64,000 nucleotides of DNA from Oncomelania hupensis (GCA_036898135.1 CM072512.1:21417582-21481581); one strand, 5' to 3'; positions 25,412-38,770 are shown, counted from the stretch's first letter. A program made the numbers and translations. The notes: generated from the sequence alone by a model not told the origin.

Positions 25412-26100
25412 TAGTTTACGAAGACCAAAATGATGACTAACAACACCAATGGCATCAACATGGACATCAAAGTCCAAGGGCAATCCCTTAACACAGTGCA
25501 TAGCTTCAAATATTTAGGAGCCATTGTATCAGACAGTGGGTCCCAACAGGAAGTCCTCTCCAGGATCGCACAAACAACTGCTGCCCTGACAAGGTTGAAG
25601 ACCATTTGTAAAGACAGGACCATCAGTCTACATTCCAAGGTAAGGCTGCGGCGCTCCCTTGTCATCTCCATCTTCCTATACGCTTGCAAAACAAGGACCT
25701 TCTCAGTAGATCTACAACGAAGAATACAAAACATGGAGATGATGTGCTACAGAAGACTTCTGGGCATTTCCTATAACCAGCACATCACCAACAACGAAAT
25801 CCCACAGACGGACAACATGGTGTCATGCTCACAGTGGTGAAGAAACGGAAACTCCGATGGTATGGCCACACCACTAGAGCATCAGGCCTAGCAAAGACCA
25901 CCCTGCAGAGCACGGTGCAAGGAAGCTAAAGAAGAGGGAGTCAGAAAAGAAAAAGAGGTGGGAGATTCGAGAATGGACTGGCTTGACACTGAGCGAAGGG
26001 TTGCTGAGGACAGAGAAAGATGGAGTCCGCTGGTTAAACGATAATCTGTGGTGCCCCAACGACCTTCGAGTTACGGGATAGGATATGATAGGGATAGTTT
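25412..26100 (+). mobile_element. RTE-like LINE 3' fragment
   Basis: A 5'-truncated copy starting just after the FADD region (at the 'acgaagaccaaaatgatgac' segment) and ending in the family's 'gggataggatatgata' tail. The open frame at 25430-25840 preserves the KYLGAIVSDSGSQQEVLSR and YACKTRTFSVD segments, then breaks. The region corresponding to the family's C-terminus carries multiple small deletions. Non-functional. Confidence 0.9.
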
Positions 26101-26232
26101 ACAATAAAACAATATTGGGTGCAACAACGTAATAAATAAACACTAAGCTTACGGATTCGAATCTCGAACGTAACGGAATGAACCCCTGAATGACCGCAGA
26201 CCGTTAAGTGCGCGCAAGGGAACTTTTCACAG

Positions 26233-26577
26233 CTGTCTTAAAACAAAGAATACAAAGCATAGAGAGGAGGTGCTACAGAAGACTTCTGGGCAATTTTCTA
26301 TATATCCAGCACATAACCAACAACGAAGTTCGATAGACCATCACACAAGCCTTTGGACAACACGATGGCATGCTCACAGTGATAAAGAAACAGAAACTCC
26401 GATGGTATAGCCATGTCATCAGAGCATCAGGTCTTGCAAAGACTATCCTGCAAGGCGCGGTGGAAGGAGACAGAAGAAGAGGGAGACAGAAAAAGAGGTT
26501 GGAGGACAACACTTGAGAATGGACTAGCTTGACACTGAGCGAAGCCATGAGGGTTGTTGAGGACAGAGAAAGACGGA
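26233..26577 (+). mobile_element. RTE-like LINE 3' fragment
   Basis: This corresponds to the last part of the ORF, from 'aagaatacaaagcatagag' onward, and is cut off at 'agaaagacggaatacgc', where a second fragment of the same family begins without a spacer. Stops and indels throughout. Confidence 0.85.
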
Positions 26578-27035
26578 ATACGCTTGCGAAACATGGACCC
26601 TTACAGTAAATCTACAACGAAGAATACAAAGCATGGAGATGAGGTGATACAGACCACTTCTGGGCATTTCCTATTCCCAACACATCACCAACAACGAAGT
26701 CCGACAGATCATCACACAAGCCATTGGACAACATGATGACATGCTCACAATGGTGAAGAAACGGAAACTCCGATGGTATGGCCACACCACCAGAGTATCA
26801 GGCCTTGCAAAGACCATCCTGTAAGGCACTGTGCAAGGAAGCTGAAGAAGAGGGAAACAGAAAACAAAAAGAGGTGGGAGGACAACATTCCAGAATGGAC
26901 TGACTTGACACTGAGCGAAGCCATGAGGGTTGCTGAGGACAGATAAAGATGGCGTACGCTGGTTAAACGATCATCTGTGGCGCCCCAACGACTTTCGAGT
27001 TACGGTATAGGCTAGGATATGATAGGATACGGTCC
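26578..27035 (+). mobile_element. RTE-like LINE 3' fragment, adjoining the previous one
   Basis: It starts at the 'cttgcgaaacatggaccc' position of the family and ends in a GATAG-type tail at about 27010-27030. A long (ATT)n tract follows directly. The join with the preceding fragment could be nested insertion or unequal recombination. Confidence 0.85.
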
Positions 27036-27036
27036 A

Positions 27037-27038
27037 TC

Positions 27039-27132
<94 letters not shown>

Positions 27133-27146
27133 GGATAGGGTCCATC

Positions 27147-27233
<87 letters not shown>

Positions 27234-27234
27234 G
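27037..27234 (+). repeat. Two (ATT)n tracts split by a duplicated LINE-tail phrase
   Basis: (ATT)n at 27037-27132 and 27147-27234 are separated by 'ataggatagggtccatc', a near repeat of the junction at 27018-27036. A unit made of LINE tail plus (ATT)n seems to have duplicated in tandem. Confidence 0.92.
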
Positions 27235-27610
27235 AAAACAGTATGGATTTGTGTCATATGTTATTATTTTCGGTTTTAAATGTTACTGATATGACTGTCG
27301 ATCGTTCCGCAAATTCCCACCTTCGATCGCTTTCCACACACTCAGTTTGTTTTCAGCATTCGTTTATATTAAATCTTATTATTCACATATTACATGCTCC
27401 TCAAAAGCTCTATCTGTCTCATAAAGCAAAATAAATAAATTAATTAATTCGCGTAAGGATTTTCTGTAGACCGACTAAGTAAACGTCGTGAAATTTGGTG
27501 ATGAATTTTGAACGTGATTTTTTAAATGCTAAAATGTTTATGCCAAGACTTAAGTCTTCAAAGAATTGTAATTGATGACAGTGGTTCCAACCGCCATATA
27601 AATAGTTTGG

Positions 27611-27615
<5 letters not shown>

Positions 27616-27673
<58 letters not shown>
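27616..27673 (+). repeat. (ATT)n microsatellite at a SINE 3' end
   Basis: About 19 ATT units forming the 3' tail of the minus-strand SINE that follows. Confidence 0.93.
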
Positions 27674-28096
27674 TAATCGTTCGTATATAGCGCTTTTCCA
27701 GCTCAAGAGGTGCTCAAGGCGCTGGCAGATACAAGATCTAACTCAGGCCGAGGCGCCAACTAGCAGCCTTTGGGCGCTTTGTAATAACGCTCCAGACAAC
27801 TGAGCACAATCCTTGGCAGCCAGGGATGGGGGAGAAGGACCTAGGTGCATGCTGGATGTGTTCTTGTCACCGGCACTCACCCGTCTAGGACATGAGCGTC
27901 AGGATCTTTAAAGTCCGCTATGATGGAATGTATGCGACACAGACTAGACCTCGGTTTATACTCTCATCCGAAGGAGTAGGAAACGGGAGTAAAGTGTCTT
28001 TCCCAAGGACACAACACAATGCCCCGGCCTGGGCTCGAACCCGGGACCTTCAGATCCGCAAGCCAAAGCTCTACCATTAGGCCACCGTACAAAGAG
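27674..28096 (-). mobile_element. tRNA-derived SINE, copy B
   Basis: A minus-strand copy of the SINE at 10241. The tRNA-like head lies at about 28025-28096, with the B-box 'ggttcgagccc' readable in reverse near 28030. The body is conserved and the 3' end 'ggaaaagcgctatatacgaa' joins the (AAT)n tail on its strand. Near full length. Confidence 0.88.
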
Positions 28097-28312
28097 TTTG
28101 AACGCCAACTATCCCCACTGAAGACTTTCTCGTTTACAGAAATGCTAAACGCAAAATACGCGCAAGAAGAAGGGAAGTATGGCTCGTCAGCTTTATTATA
28201 AAAACTTCTGGATACAACAGGTGTACCTCATTGAGAATGTGTACTTATGCTTTAATACAGACATCCTGCGATAAAAAGAGCACGGTTCCATTCATACGCT
28301 TACGCACAAACT

Positions 28313-28687
28313 CTAGTATTTTGTGTACAATCCGCCAACAGTAACAGGCATTACAATGTAGTAAACTCTGAAATCATCAAGGTCAGCTGTTGTTTGCGAG
28401 TCAGGAACTAGAAAAGCCGTCCACACAGCGATCGCCAAGTTGACCCAGTGCAATGTTCCAGACTTCAGGTCTGGAAGACGTGTGAGCGTGCACCAAAGAC
28501 AAAGAGGAAATCCGACAAACCCAAAACAAACAGGACCCACAGCGTAAACGCTAATGACATGTAATCCGGGTAATGAAGTGAAATTGAATGAGCGTGGGGG
28601 ACTAAACCCTCCTGCACCGCCGGAAAAAGATGCCATCTCGCCAACAACTAGGGCGGAACACAACAACTCTTCACGGGTAATAATCAC
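28313..28687 (-). pseudogene. Possible GPCR-like N-terminal fragment
   Basis: The 124-codon frame may start internally at MASFSGGAGG, followed by an NFT sequon and two hydrophobic segments. The first (VYAVGPVCFGFVGFPLCLWC) and second (LHWVNLAIAVWTAFLV) have the spacing and flavour of transmembrane helices 1 and 2 of a rhodopsin-class receptor, where GxxGNxL and LAIAD motifs are usual. Here the helix-1 asparagine reads F and the helix-2 aspartate reads V, both normally near-invariant. Downstream helices are not visible. It may be a decayed receptor, one exon of a divergent receptor, or chance. Inference is weak. Confidence 0.25.
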
Positions 28688-30080
<1,393 letters not shown>

Positions 30081-30089
30081 ATCAAAAAG

Positions 30090-30425
30090 AATTAAACCAA
30101 AAACGAAGTCCGAAAAACCATCACACAAGCCATTGGACAACACGATGATATGCTCACAGTGATAAAGAAACGAAAACTCCGATGTTGTGGCCACATCACC
30201 AGAGAATCAGGCCTTGCAAAGACCAAGGCATGGTACAAGGAGGCAGAAGAAGATGCAGACAGAAAAAGAGGTGGGAAGACGACATTCGAGAATGGACTGG
30301 TTTGACACTAAAAGAAGCCGTGAGGGTGGCTGAGAATAGAGAAAGATGGGGTACGCTGGTTAAACGAATCTCAGTGGTGTCCCAACGACCTTTGAGTTAC
30401 GGGATAGGATAGGTTAGGATATGAT
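30090..30425 (+). mobile_element. RTE-like LINE 3' fragment
   Basis: It starts at the 'aacgaagtccg' position of the family and ends in the 'gggataggataggttagg' tail. About 330 bp with small deletions and a disrupted frame. Confidence 0.88.
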
Positions 30426-30429
30426 AGCA

Positions 30430-31121
30430 GCTTAGATGTGTAGCGCGATTTCCCGCCTTTTTATACCTGATAAGAACATAATTTTTAATGACGCTATAGT
30501 CAAGATTATACACTGTACCACCTTAAGTGTGATACTTTCCGATGCAGTAGTTCATTCTCTACCAGTAAATGCTTAAATTAAATATTAGTTTATAGGGACA
30601 TAGAAATCGGAAGAAAAACAGGGGAGAAATGTAAGAAGTTTCAGATGTAATTGTTGCTGATGTTTAATGTGTTTTATAATTTAGTCCGTCATAGTCTGAA
30701 CCCATAACAGTAACCATGCCATATTACATATCGTTGGAAAAAGGATGCGTTGTTCTTCTTTGTCATTATTATTATCATTTCTACTGTTATTAAATTAAAG
30801 AGTTATTCAGAGTTTAGAGTCGTAGCACTCTTAAGAGTAGTAACAAACTCACTTTTAAATTGCATATTATTTTTTAATACGTAGTAGATAGGTCCGATAT
30901 TGTTATATCAGTAGAAAGGTCGAATTTCCGCGCTTACGCCGATATATAATTTGTATATTATTCATTAGTCTTTTTGCATTATACTTAAAATAAAGATTAG
31001 CAATTAGCACAAAATTAGTCAGAGAGGCAAAATCATGTTTGGGTTTGGACAGAAGAGACCGACATTATAAATAACTAATGACATCTCACAAAACCAAGAA
31101 TACGGGAGTAACCAAACAACT

Positions 31122-31168
<47 letters not shown>

Positions 31169-31176
31169 AATGATGA

Positions 31177-31223
<47 letters not shown>

Positions 31224-31224
31224 T

Positions 31225-31265
<41 letters not shown>

Positions 31266-31811
31266 ATCGACGTTTGGTTTCGACCGATTATATTTTTTAT
31301 AAAAGCAATCTAGACAGGGTGCGGGTGAGTGAGATGTTACGAGAGGCTACACGTCTTAGTTGTGAACTGCAGCGCCAGTTTTGTCTGGAAGCCAGCTCTA
31401 CCGTTGCGCCCACTGGCAAGACAACTTAACTGACAATAGCTCGCGCATCCTTCTGAGTAGGCGAAGTAAATTTCAAGACCCAGTACTTTTCTACGTAGAC
31501 ACTCGCTTTGCTAGCCAAATGAAACGCACGGCAGACACCAAAGCAAGTAGACCCAACGCATCGACTCCTACCGCCCCGCCCCTCTGTCTACTCACATCAA
31601 TTACTCTTAAGGCCACTTGCACTCCCCGCTTCACAACTTGAACATCACCTCTGTGTACTCCACTTCTCCATCACTTCGCTTTCCTTCCCATACCTATTGC
31701 TGATACCTCCTACTACGGATGTTTCAAAGGTTCCACCTTAAATCTGTAGCTCACTCCACACCTTCTACTCTAAAATAATACGCCAGCTATACTCGCTCGC
31801 CCTGGATACAA

Positions 31812-31843
<32 letters not shown>

Positions 31844-32020
31844 CCAAGACCACCTTAGAATCACCTCCGGCCACCCTCTATCTTCAGTTGTTTACTAATT
31901 AGCTATAGTGTTTAGCACTAACAAAATCCCCTACCCCACCTCTTACCCTAGCACCACCTAGCACCATAATCCATTCAGTCGATCTAAGAAAGCAAATTTC
32001 TCTTACGCACTAACCTATAC
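30430..32020. other. Gene-free stretch
   Basis: AT-rich sequence with a compound ATG/ACT array at 31122-31265 and a short CA run near 31810-31838. No gene recognised. Confidence 0.4.
31122..31265 (+). repeat. Compound (ATG)n-(ACT)n microsatellite
   Basis: About 15 ATG units pass through a short transition into about 30 ACT units. Confidence 0.95.
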
Positions 32021-32024
32021 ATGC

Positions 32025-32455
32025 CCATTCTAATGGTAGTGCTTCGGCTTGCGGATCTGAAGGTCCCGGGTTCGAGCCCTGGCCGGGCCATTGTGTTGTG
32101 TCCTTGGGAAAGACACTTTACTCCTGTTTTCCTACTCCTTCGGATGAGAGTATAAACCGAGGTCTAGTCTGTGTGTCGCATACATTCCATCATAACGGAC
32201 TTTAAAGATCCTGACGCTCATGTCCTAGACGGGTGAGTGCCGGTTACAAGAACACACCCAGCATGCACTTGGTCCTTCTCCCCCATTCCTGGCTGCCCAG
32301 GATTGTGCTCAGTTGTCCGGGCGTCAAACCATGCGCCCAAAGGCTGCGGGTGGGCGTCTCGGGCGGTTTGAGTTAGATCCTGTATCAGTTAGCGCCTTGA
32401 TCCTTAGGCTAAGGCGCATTACAAATGACGAACATTATTATTATTATTATTATTT
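32025..32455 (+). mobile_element. tRNA-derived SINE, copy C
   Basis: The same family as 10241, in the same orientation. The first 20 bp or so of the tRNA-like head are missing or diverged, while the B-box 'gggttcgagccc' at about 32068-32080 is better preserved than in copy A. It ends in an ATT tail at about 32434-32453. Confidence 0.88.
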
Positions 32456-34690
32456 ACAAGTTCACTTCCACGCCTACCATCCTTCACCTATGTGATCTCT
32501 ACTTATCGTGTTCTGTTAAGATAAGCTCTTTCCTACTCCCTTTCCTTCCCTCCAGTTTGACTTTTCGCTCTCCCACCTGGGCCATTTCCCCATCAGCGTC
32601 TGTGTTGTCTCTGGGCTGAAAGCTAATTCCTACAGGTAGTGTCTGCGGCCAGTTGTTCCGGCACATGGTGATACAGAGGTCACAGCTGGAAGCAAGTTCA
32701 CTGCAGGCCAAGCGTAAAGCTACAACAGGCCAAAAGCCATGATCAAAAGAACCATTTTGTCTAGACTTCTTTCTCACTCCTGTTACACCTATCACCCATA
32801 AGCGTGTTTGCTTATTTCCCCCCTTTGCTCTTTGCTCTGTGTGCCAGGTGTTGCTCAATGTTCCGAGGCTCGAATGAAATCTGTCTTCATTAAATACATC
32901 TGTCACTATCCAGTCTGTGGAGGCAGGTTAGAACGCGAAACGTAGCCTAATCACGCGTTCAGAAGACTCAGACTTAACCAGCGAGTTCACCGAGTGCATT
33001 CTTTCCGCTTACTACGCAGCGTATCAACAAGGAGAAAACGAAAAAGCGCAGTAAGAGTTAGAAGTGGACTTGAAGTAAAAGAAGCTACGGAAGAAAACGC
33101 AATACATCAACAAATTACTGCATCACTAAGCTAACCTCAAGAGCGATGAAATGAGAGTATAGATTCTTCTGTTATCTGTCGTTTGTAATAACAGACGAAT
33201 ATTACACTAATAATAAGTGGTTTAGTTGTTAGTTTTTAAATCTTCACATTGAACTCTGTTTCTTAGTCAGCCAGTATGCAACTGTAATTTCTTCAATATG
33301 CTATGGTGGAACTCAGTAAACAAATTTATGCTAGGAAATGGAGGGGGAAAGCCAAAATGACTACAGCTTCTACAAATCGGTTTTCCAGAACAAACAAATG
33401 TACAATTACTTAAGACAAGCACTTGTTTGCAGCACTGTCGGATTTGGGGAAGCCGCAATAATTTTCAAGAGGCAGGCAAAAGCAGCGCTAACGAAATTTT
33501 AGTCTCGTTTATTAAATGTACCTTGTTCTGTGTTGATCTGGTAATTCTCAAACACTAAAAAGCTTCAAATCGCATCATAAAACAAAATTTAACAGAAGCA
33601 TGTTACTGTTTTTGTGTAAGTTGGTGTATTAAAACATATTTTGTCGTCCATACGAAAGCATAGAACAGCATTGCCACACTACCAAGAACATGATTTCTAA
33701 TTATTCGTATTCTATTTTAATTATTCGTATTCAGATCTGTACTCGTCTATTAATACATAGAAATTAACCCATTTCCTATTTTGGAAATAAATTATCACTA
33801 ATTAAAATAAAAATAATAACCACACACATTTTCAGAAAACCTGCTAAAACAAAATCAGCACCATTTTACAAACTTGACACAAACAATTGGCGTACAACCG
33901 ATTTACAAAGAGTTCGAAGGTATCATTCTCCTGCAGAACTGCACATCCACGCTTACCTTAAACTAGAAGCATACAGTTATTGTAAAGCCACTGTTAATTA
34001 ATCTTGTGCAGATTGTACTGACCTTTGTGATATTCCTTGGATGAGGTAGAATTTCATCTCCTCGCCGTCCGGAAGCTGGTGACTGACGTGGAACAGTTGA
34101 TGTTGGTGTCTCGAGTGAGAGAACTGGTTGTTGTACGGGGGCGCTGGCGGCAAGTCCTGGGTTCGAATCCTGGGTACACACAGCAGTGTCACAACTAGCA
34201 AGTTGACCAGCGCCACCAGCACACCCCAGGTGTCCAATGTCGGCATCCTAGTCCTCCTGCAACATCAGCCGGATGCAGTGTTTCAGGTACATATTTGACA
34301 TATTACAATTTACATTTAAACATGAGATGTTTTAGAAGCACTAACGGGGCTATGTTTGAAACTATTGCTGAGAAACGAAACATAATGGCTCGCCTTTACC
34401 GGTTAGGAAAACACCAAGAATCTACAATGACAACCTTACCTGATCTTCACAGGTTTACACATGGAAAAACATCGTTCACCAGTACCACTACAGAGACAAA
34501 TAATACTACAAAGAAATGAATACAAATTTGCAAAACAACCTTAGTCTATATTAAATTGAGAGATCAGCCCTTTACTGCTATAGCAGACGACCTTTTGATT
34601 TCTTGGACACGAAGTTTGATATATTGCAAATATTAGACACAAAAATGTATAAATATCTATGTGGGTGGGGGAAGAAAGGAGTCAAACCTG
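32456..34690. other. Gene-free stretch with one exon-like segment
   Basis: No protein family recognised. The minus frame at 32499-32906 has no domain. A segment at 34440-34505 (minus) has both an acceptor and a donor consensus and is discussed as a possible 5' exon of the NDNF-like gene. A tRNA-like B-box 'gggttcgaatcc' occurs near 34160 without a clear A-box. Confidence 0.35.
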
Positions 34691-34694
34691 TGTT

Positions 34695-35000
34695 CCCCCA
34701 GTTTATGTTTCCTCAATTCTATGTCTATGTTCACCCAGGTTTTTGTTCCCTTAATTCTAGGCCAATGCTCCCCTGGGTCAATGTTCCCTAAAGGCTTTTC
34801 AAGTCAATGTTCCCTAAAGGCTTTTCAAGTCAATGTTCCATAAAGGCTTTTCAGGTCAATATTCCCCATTGTCCATAAGTACTTATTCTCCAAGGTCTAT
34901 ATTTACTCAGGCCTGTATTCCCCCGGCCTATCTTTCCTAGGTCTATGTTTTTCCAGTAGAGAAACAGACGTGGAGAAACAAAGGCCTGGGTGGAAATACA
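34695..35000 (+). repeat. Degenerate 26 bp minisatellite with orientation switch
   Basis: Units of about 26 bp centred on 'caatgttccctaaagg' or 'ctatgttcccccagg' repeat from 34695 to about 34950. From about 34957 the same motif appears in the reverse orientation, and reversed units resume after the MITE at 35384-35460 ('ggaacatagaactgggg'). The copies are diverged except for two near-identical units at 34780-34835. Confidence 0.7.
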
Positions 35001-35003
35001 ATA

Positions 35004-35381
35004 CAGGGTGTTCCAAAAGTCTTGGGCACATTTTGACATTGAAAATTTCTGAAACTATTAAGGATATAAAAACGCATCTGGTAAATTCAGAAAGCTTGTA
35101 ATCTCAATTTTTACATGGAATGTTCAAAGATGTTCAATGTGAGCACCATTGGTCACACGACACACATCAAGCCAATAGTCAAATTCTTGCCAAACGCGTC
35201 CCAGCATTTTCTAGTTGAGTGAACACCATTAATGGGTCTGAAAAGAAATAAAAAAAATCAACAGCTTTACAAAAAATGTAATGTAATTAGCTTTAAAATG
35301 GCACAACTTTTATCTTACTACCATTCATAGTAATTGAGATATGGGGACTTCAAATGTGCCCATGACTTTTGGAACACCCTG
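35004..35381 (-). mobile_element. 378 bp MITE of mariner/IS630 type
   Basis: Terminal inverted repeats begin CAGGGTGTTCC and match over about 30 bp with one mismatch. Both ends are flanked by TA (35002-35003 and 35382-35383), the target duplication of Tc1/mariner transposons. On the minus strand, at about 35133-35208, it keeps the last 24 codons of a transposase ending CRVTNGAHIEHL and a stop, a terminus typical of this superfamily. It is therefore an internal deletion derivative of an autonomous element. It inserted into the degenerate minisatellite. Confidence 0.88.
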
Positions 35382-35460
35382 TAGAAACTGGAGGATTATA
35401 GTAGACTTGAAGGAACATAGAACTGGGGAAGTATAGACCTGGGACAACATACATGTAGGA

Positions 35461-36103
35461 CATGCTTCCTACTAAAGCATTCATAAACGAATGAACGTCA
35501 GAGCATAATATTAAGATAGTATGTTGATACTTATAATCAAAAAGAGATCGATACTTTTTGTGTGGTGAACAATACAATAGAAAGGACAAGACGCTTTCGG
35601 TAGCTGTTATAAAACACAATAACATACAACTGTGTAGTATAATTTGGCGCAAACACGCATAGGTCTACATATATATATTAACACCCCCGCACACACACGC
35701 ACATACACGCGCGCGCACACACACATTCTCACACTGACCCATGAGTGGCCACTAATGGAAAACCAGTACCTATAAAAATAGGCAGCTAAATACGAAAATA
35801 CAGTTGCGTAATCAAACCAATAAGTCTATTTCTAAAGATTCATTATGTATCACACACAATATCGATTACAGATAGCATTGCAGATCACACCTTGTGTTAC
35901 ATGTATGACTGAGACGGGAACGAAAACAGTACCTAGGAGATTTCGTTTCGTTTTTATTCGAATAATGTTAACTTTAATGCCTGTCGTGATGTCGATGGCG
36001 GACGAAACGGTGCTCTGATTAATATTTCAAAGTAAGTGTTGGAAGCAACGGTGTAAATTGTGAATGTTGTTGTGAAATAAACGGCTTACAAAGTAAAGAA
36101 ATT

Positions 36104-36175
<72 letters not shown>

Positions 36176-36610
36176 CGCGTCCATGCGTAAAGAGTTGTTA
36201 GTACAGTACGCCTAAAATCTTGTGTGCTGCGATGAGAGGAAAGATTAATTTGCTTGGGCTAATTCAGCATGATAATTTAGCGTTATTAATGCATGTAATC
36301 TCTGTTCCGCTCTGGCACCTGCCATATCATTACCGTCATGAATAGGATCGTACCGACTCCCCTCCTGTCTTCACTGCCGTCGAACTCACAGGTAGGTCCG
36401 CCAGGCGTGTAGGTAAGTGTCGTTTCCGCCTCTCAGAGCAACTGACAAATCTCCACCGAAAGTCGTGCTTTGTATTTTTGTTTTTGACTGCTCTTGTTTC
36501 ACTCCCATAAGCAGCTGCTGCTCTTGTGTCTCTACCCACCGCAGACTCCACTCTGTCCCGAACACGTGGTTCGGAATATCCGGTTTTTCGAACAAGACGT
36601 TCCGTAGTTT
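35461..36610. other. Gene-free stretch
   Basis: It contains a CA-rich patch at about 35685-35730 and an (ACA)n tract at 36103-36175. No gene recognised. Confidence 0.4.
36103..36175 (+). repeat. (ACA)n microsatellite
   Basis: About 24 units. Confidence 0.95.
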
Positions 36611-36614
36611 TCTT

Positions 36615-36800
36615 GGATGTCCTGTGGCTCAGTTGATAGTGAGCTGGTTTCCCATGCCAAAGGTCGCGGGTTCGAACCCAGCGTGGGTCGAACTTAAGTG
36701 ACCCAGACCTAGACTTTTTAGGACACCCAGGGTTTTCTCCGGATACTCCGGTTTCCTTCCTCCCTTCAGTAATGGTATTGGATGCAGTCAGTCTACAATT
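36615..36800 (+). mobile_element. tRNA-derived SINE, second family
   Basis: A tRNA-like head (A-box 'tggctcagttgatag', B-box 'gggttcgaaccc' at about 36668-36680) is followed by a body containing 'ggttttctccgg' and 'actccggtttccttc'. That phrase is common to tRNA-SINEs of many invertebrates. It differs from the 10241 family. The 3' limit is unclear. Confidence 0.65.
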
Positions 36801-36839
36801 TCAAAAATAAAACTTGATTTCTATTCTGACTTATGTAAT

Positions 36840-36900
36840 CGCGATCTCTTCAGATCGCCGCGCTCTGAGTCCGATTGAAGAAAATGCGCGTGATTGCATC

Positions 36901-36956
<56 letters not shown>

Positions 36957-38768
36957 GAGTTTTCTTCCACTTGATGATCTTAAAAGAAAGAAGGAGGATG
37001 TGGATACATAAATCCAAATTAAAATGATATTTCATCTATTGCTGTTTCAGTCCATCAAAAACAATCAATTCACGAACCCTAGGAGATATGTCATATGAAG
37101 AAGTACTGTGTTAACTGTAGAACAAAAATCGTCACCGAACATGAGATGAACATTTAGTGACAGTACCTATAAGTCTGTTAGGTGCGTTTGATACCTAAGA
37201 TTGCCCAACGAAATCTATAGTATAACACTGCCGTATACTTCAATGGTAAGATGATTGTCGTTGTAGAATACTTTCCTCCATTCTTTAGGAACACCACTTC
37301 TGATAGAGAGCACGTTGCATTTAAAGATCATCATCACTAACAATTTTTCAATGCTGAATCCAACATTAAAAAATACTTTAGAGAAATAGGTGTAGGAAAT
37401 CTGCATACCGTGAAACTAGCTCTAAATCTTCGCTCAAGCTTAAAGGGAAGATTTTCCCCTATTAAATGAGACAGAATGAGTTACTACACATTGTGGCGTG
37501 CTCTGCATATCCATAGGTTCGATGGGAAGATACTGAAGGGACTCGGATCCTCTCCCAGACGACTTTGTTAATCGTCGGGAAAAAAACTTTCTGAACGTTA
37601 TCTTCCTGTTTCTATTTTCGTGAGGTTAAATAACAGGCCCCACAAGCACAGAGACCACCAAAGGATGCAAAAAAGATGGGAAAGTAAATCAGAACCAACA
37701 AACCTTGCACCACCGATTACAATCTTCCTCCGTGTGTCCCTGGAAACAGCTAGGGCCATTCATTCTTCCTCGGTGAAATGCACGTGAAATAGGACGGCCC
37801 GGGAGGTTGTGTGTCGGGGTGAGGTTGGTTTGTTTTCTCTACTTTGGGACACTAGATAAGAATGAGTTTATCCGAGATTAGCCGCCATCAGCAGCAAAGG
37901 AAGTATAGCACAGCCAATACGCATGAATCCGTAACGACAGGATCGGTGATTAGCCAGGCAAGAGAAATTGCACAGATTGGGAACGGTTATTTCTGGAACC
38001 AACTCAATCTGTTTTCGTCCAGTGCTGAAGAAGAAAACGTAAACACGTGGGAAAAGCAACAGCATCGCTTCCGATTTAACTGAGGCGTTTTCGGGATATA
38101 TTTTCAAAAAGTGAACAGAAAATTATTTTGTACTTGTTCCTGTTCGCCAGACATTTAATTGTTATAATTTGTCAAAGGGTAACACTTATTTAAGCTTTGC
38201 TTTTGTGTGCCCTTTATGTTCTCCATGCTTTGTTTGCTTGTCTCGTGAATAATAAAATTCTGCTTAAACTAACAGAAAAATGTTTGAATGTCCCGGACCC
38301 CCCAAAAATAAAAAAGAAGTATTCGATTTAACATCAAAGTTTAAAACTGTTGACATCGCAGGAAAATGACAATTCTGAGTGTTACGTTTAATAAGTTTTT
38401 ATTAGTGGAAAGACATTTTCAAAAATTTGTAAATAAACAAAATATTATGTCCTGTTCAATACACATTTCAAGAGTTATATACAAAATGCACTTGGATTCG
38501 TGGATGACAAAATATGTAAAAGGCATTACTTGTGTATGCCAACCAATTAATATAAATCATTTATTATTGGAGTGTTCATCATTGTTGCCATTATAAACAG
38601 AAAAAGAAGTAATGCTAAAAAGCACTGATGAAATTAATAATATATTGTACAAGATAATAATATAAAAAATAGCCAGCATTATTCTTAGAACTGATTTAAG
38701 AAACATTTTTTCACATTTATGTGTGTGCATTTCTATGTGTATGTGTATTATATATGTATGTATATATA
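36840..38768. other. Gene-free stretch
   Basis: It contains one (ATT)n tract at 36901-36955. No gene, transposon or structured repeat recognised. Confidence 0.4.
36901..36955 (+). repeat. (ATT)n microsatellite
   Basis: About 18 units. Confidence 0.93.
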
Positions 38769-38770
38769 TA

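Noticed and set aside
32499..32906. A 135-codon minus ORF
   Set aside because: No signal peptide, domain or motif; no splice context that would support it.
34060..34190. tRNA or SINE head near a 'gggttcgaatcc' box
   Set aside because: A B-box-like string is present, but I could not place an A-box at the right distance or a body shared with another copy.
36630..36690. Functional tRNA gene
   Set aside because: A- and B-boxes are present, but the acceptor stem does not pair well and a SINE-type body follows; called a SINE.
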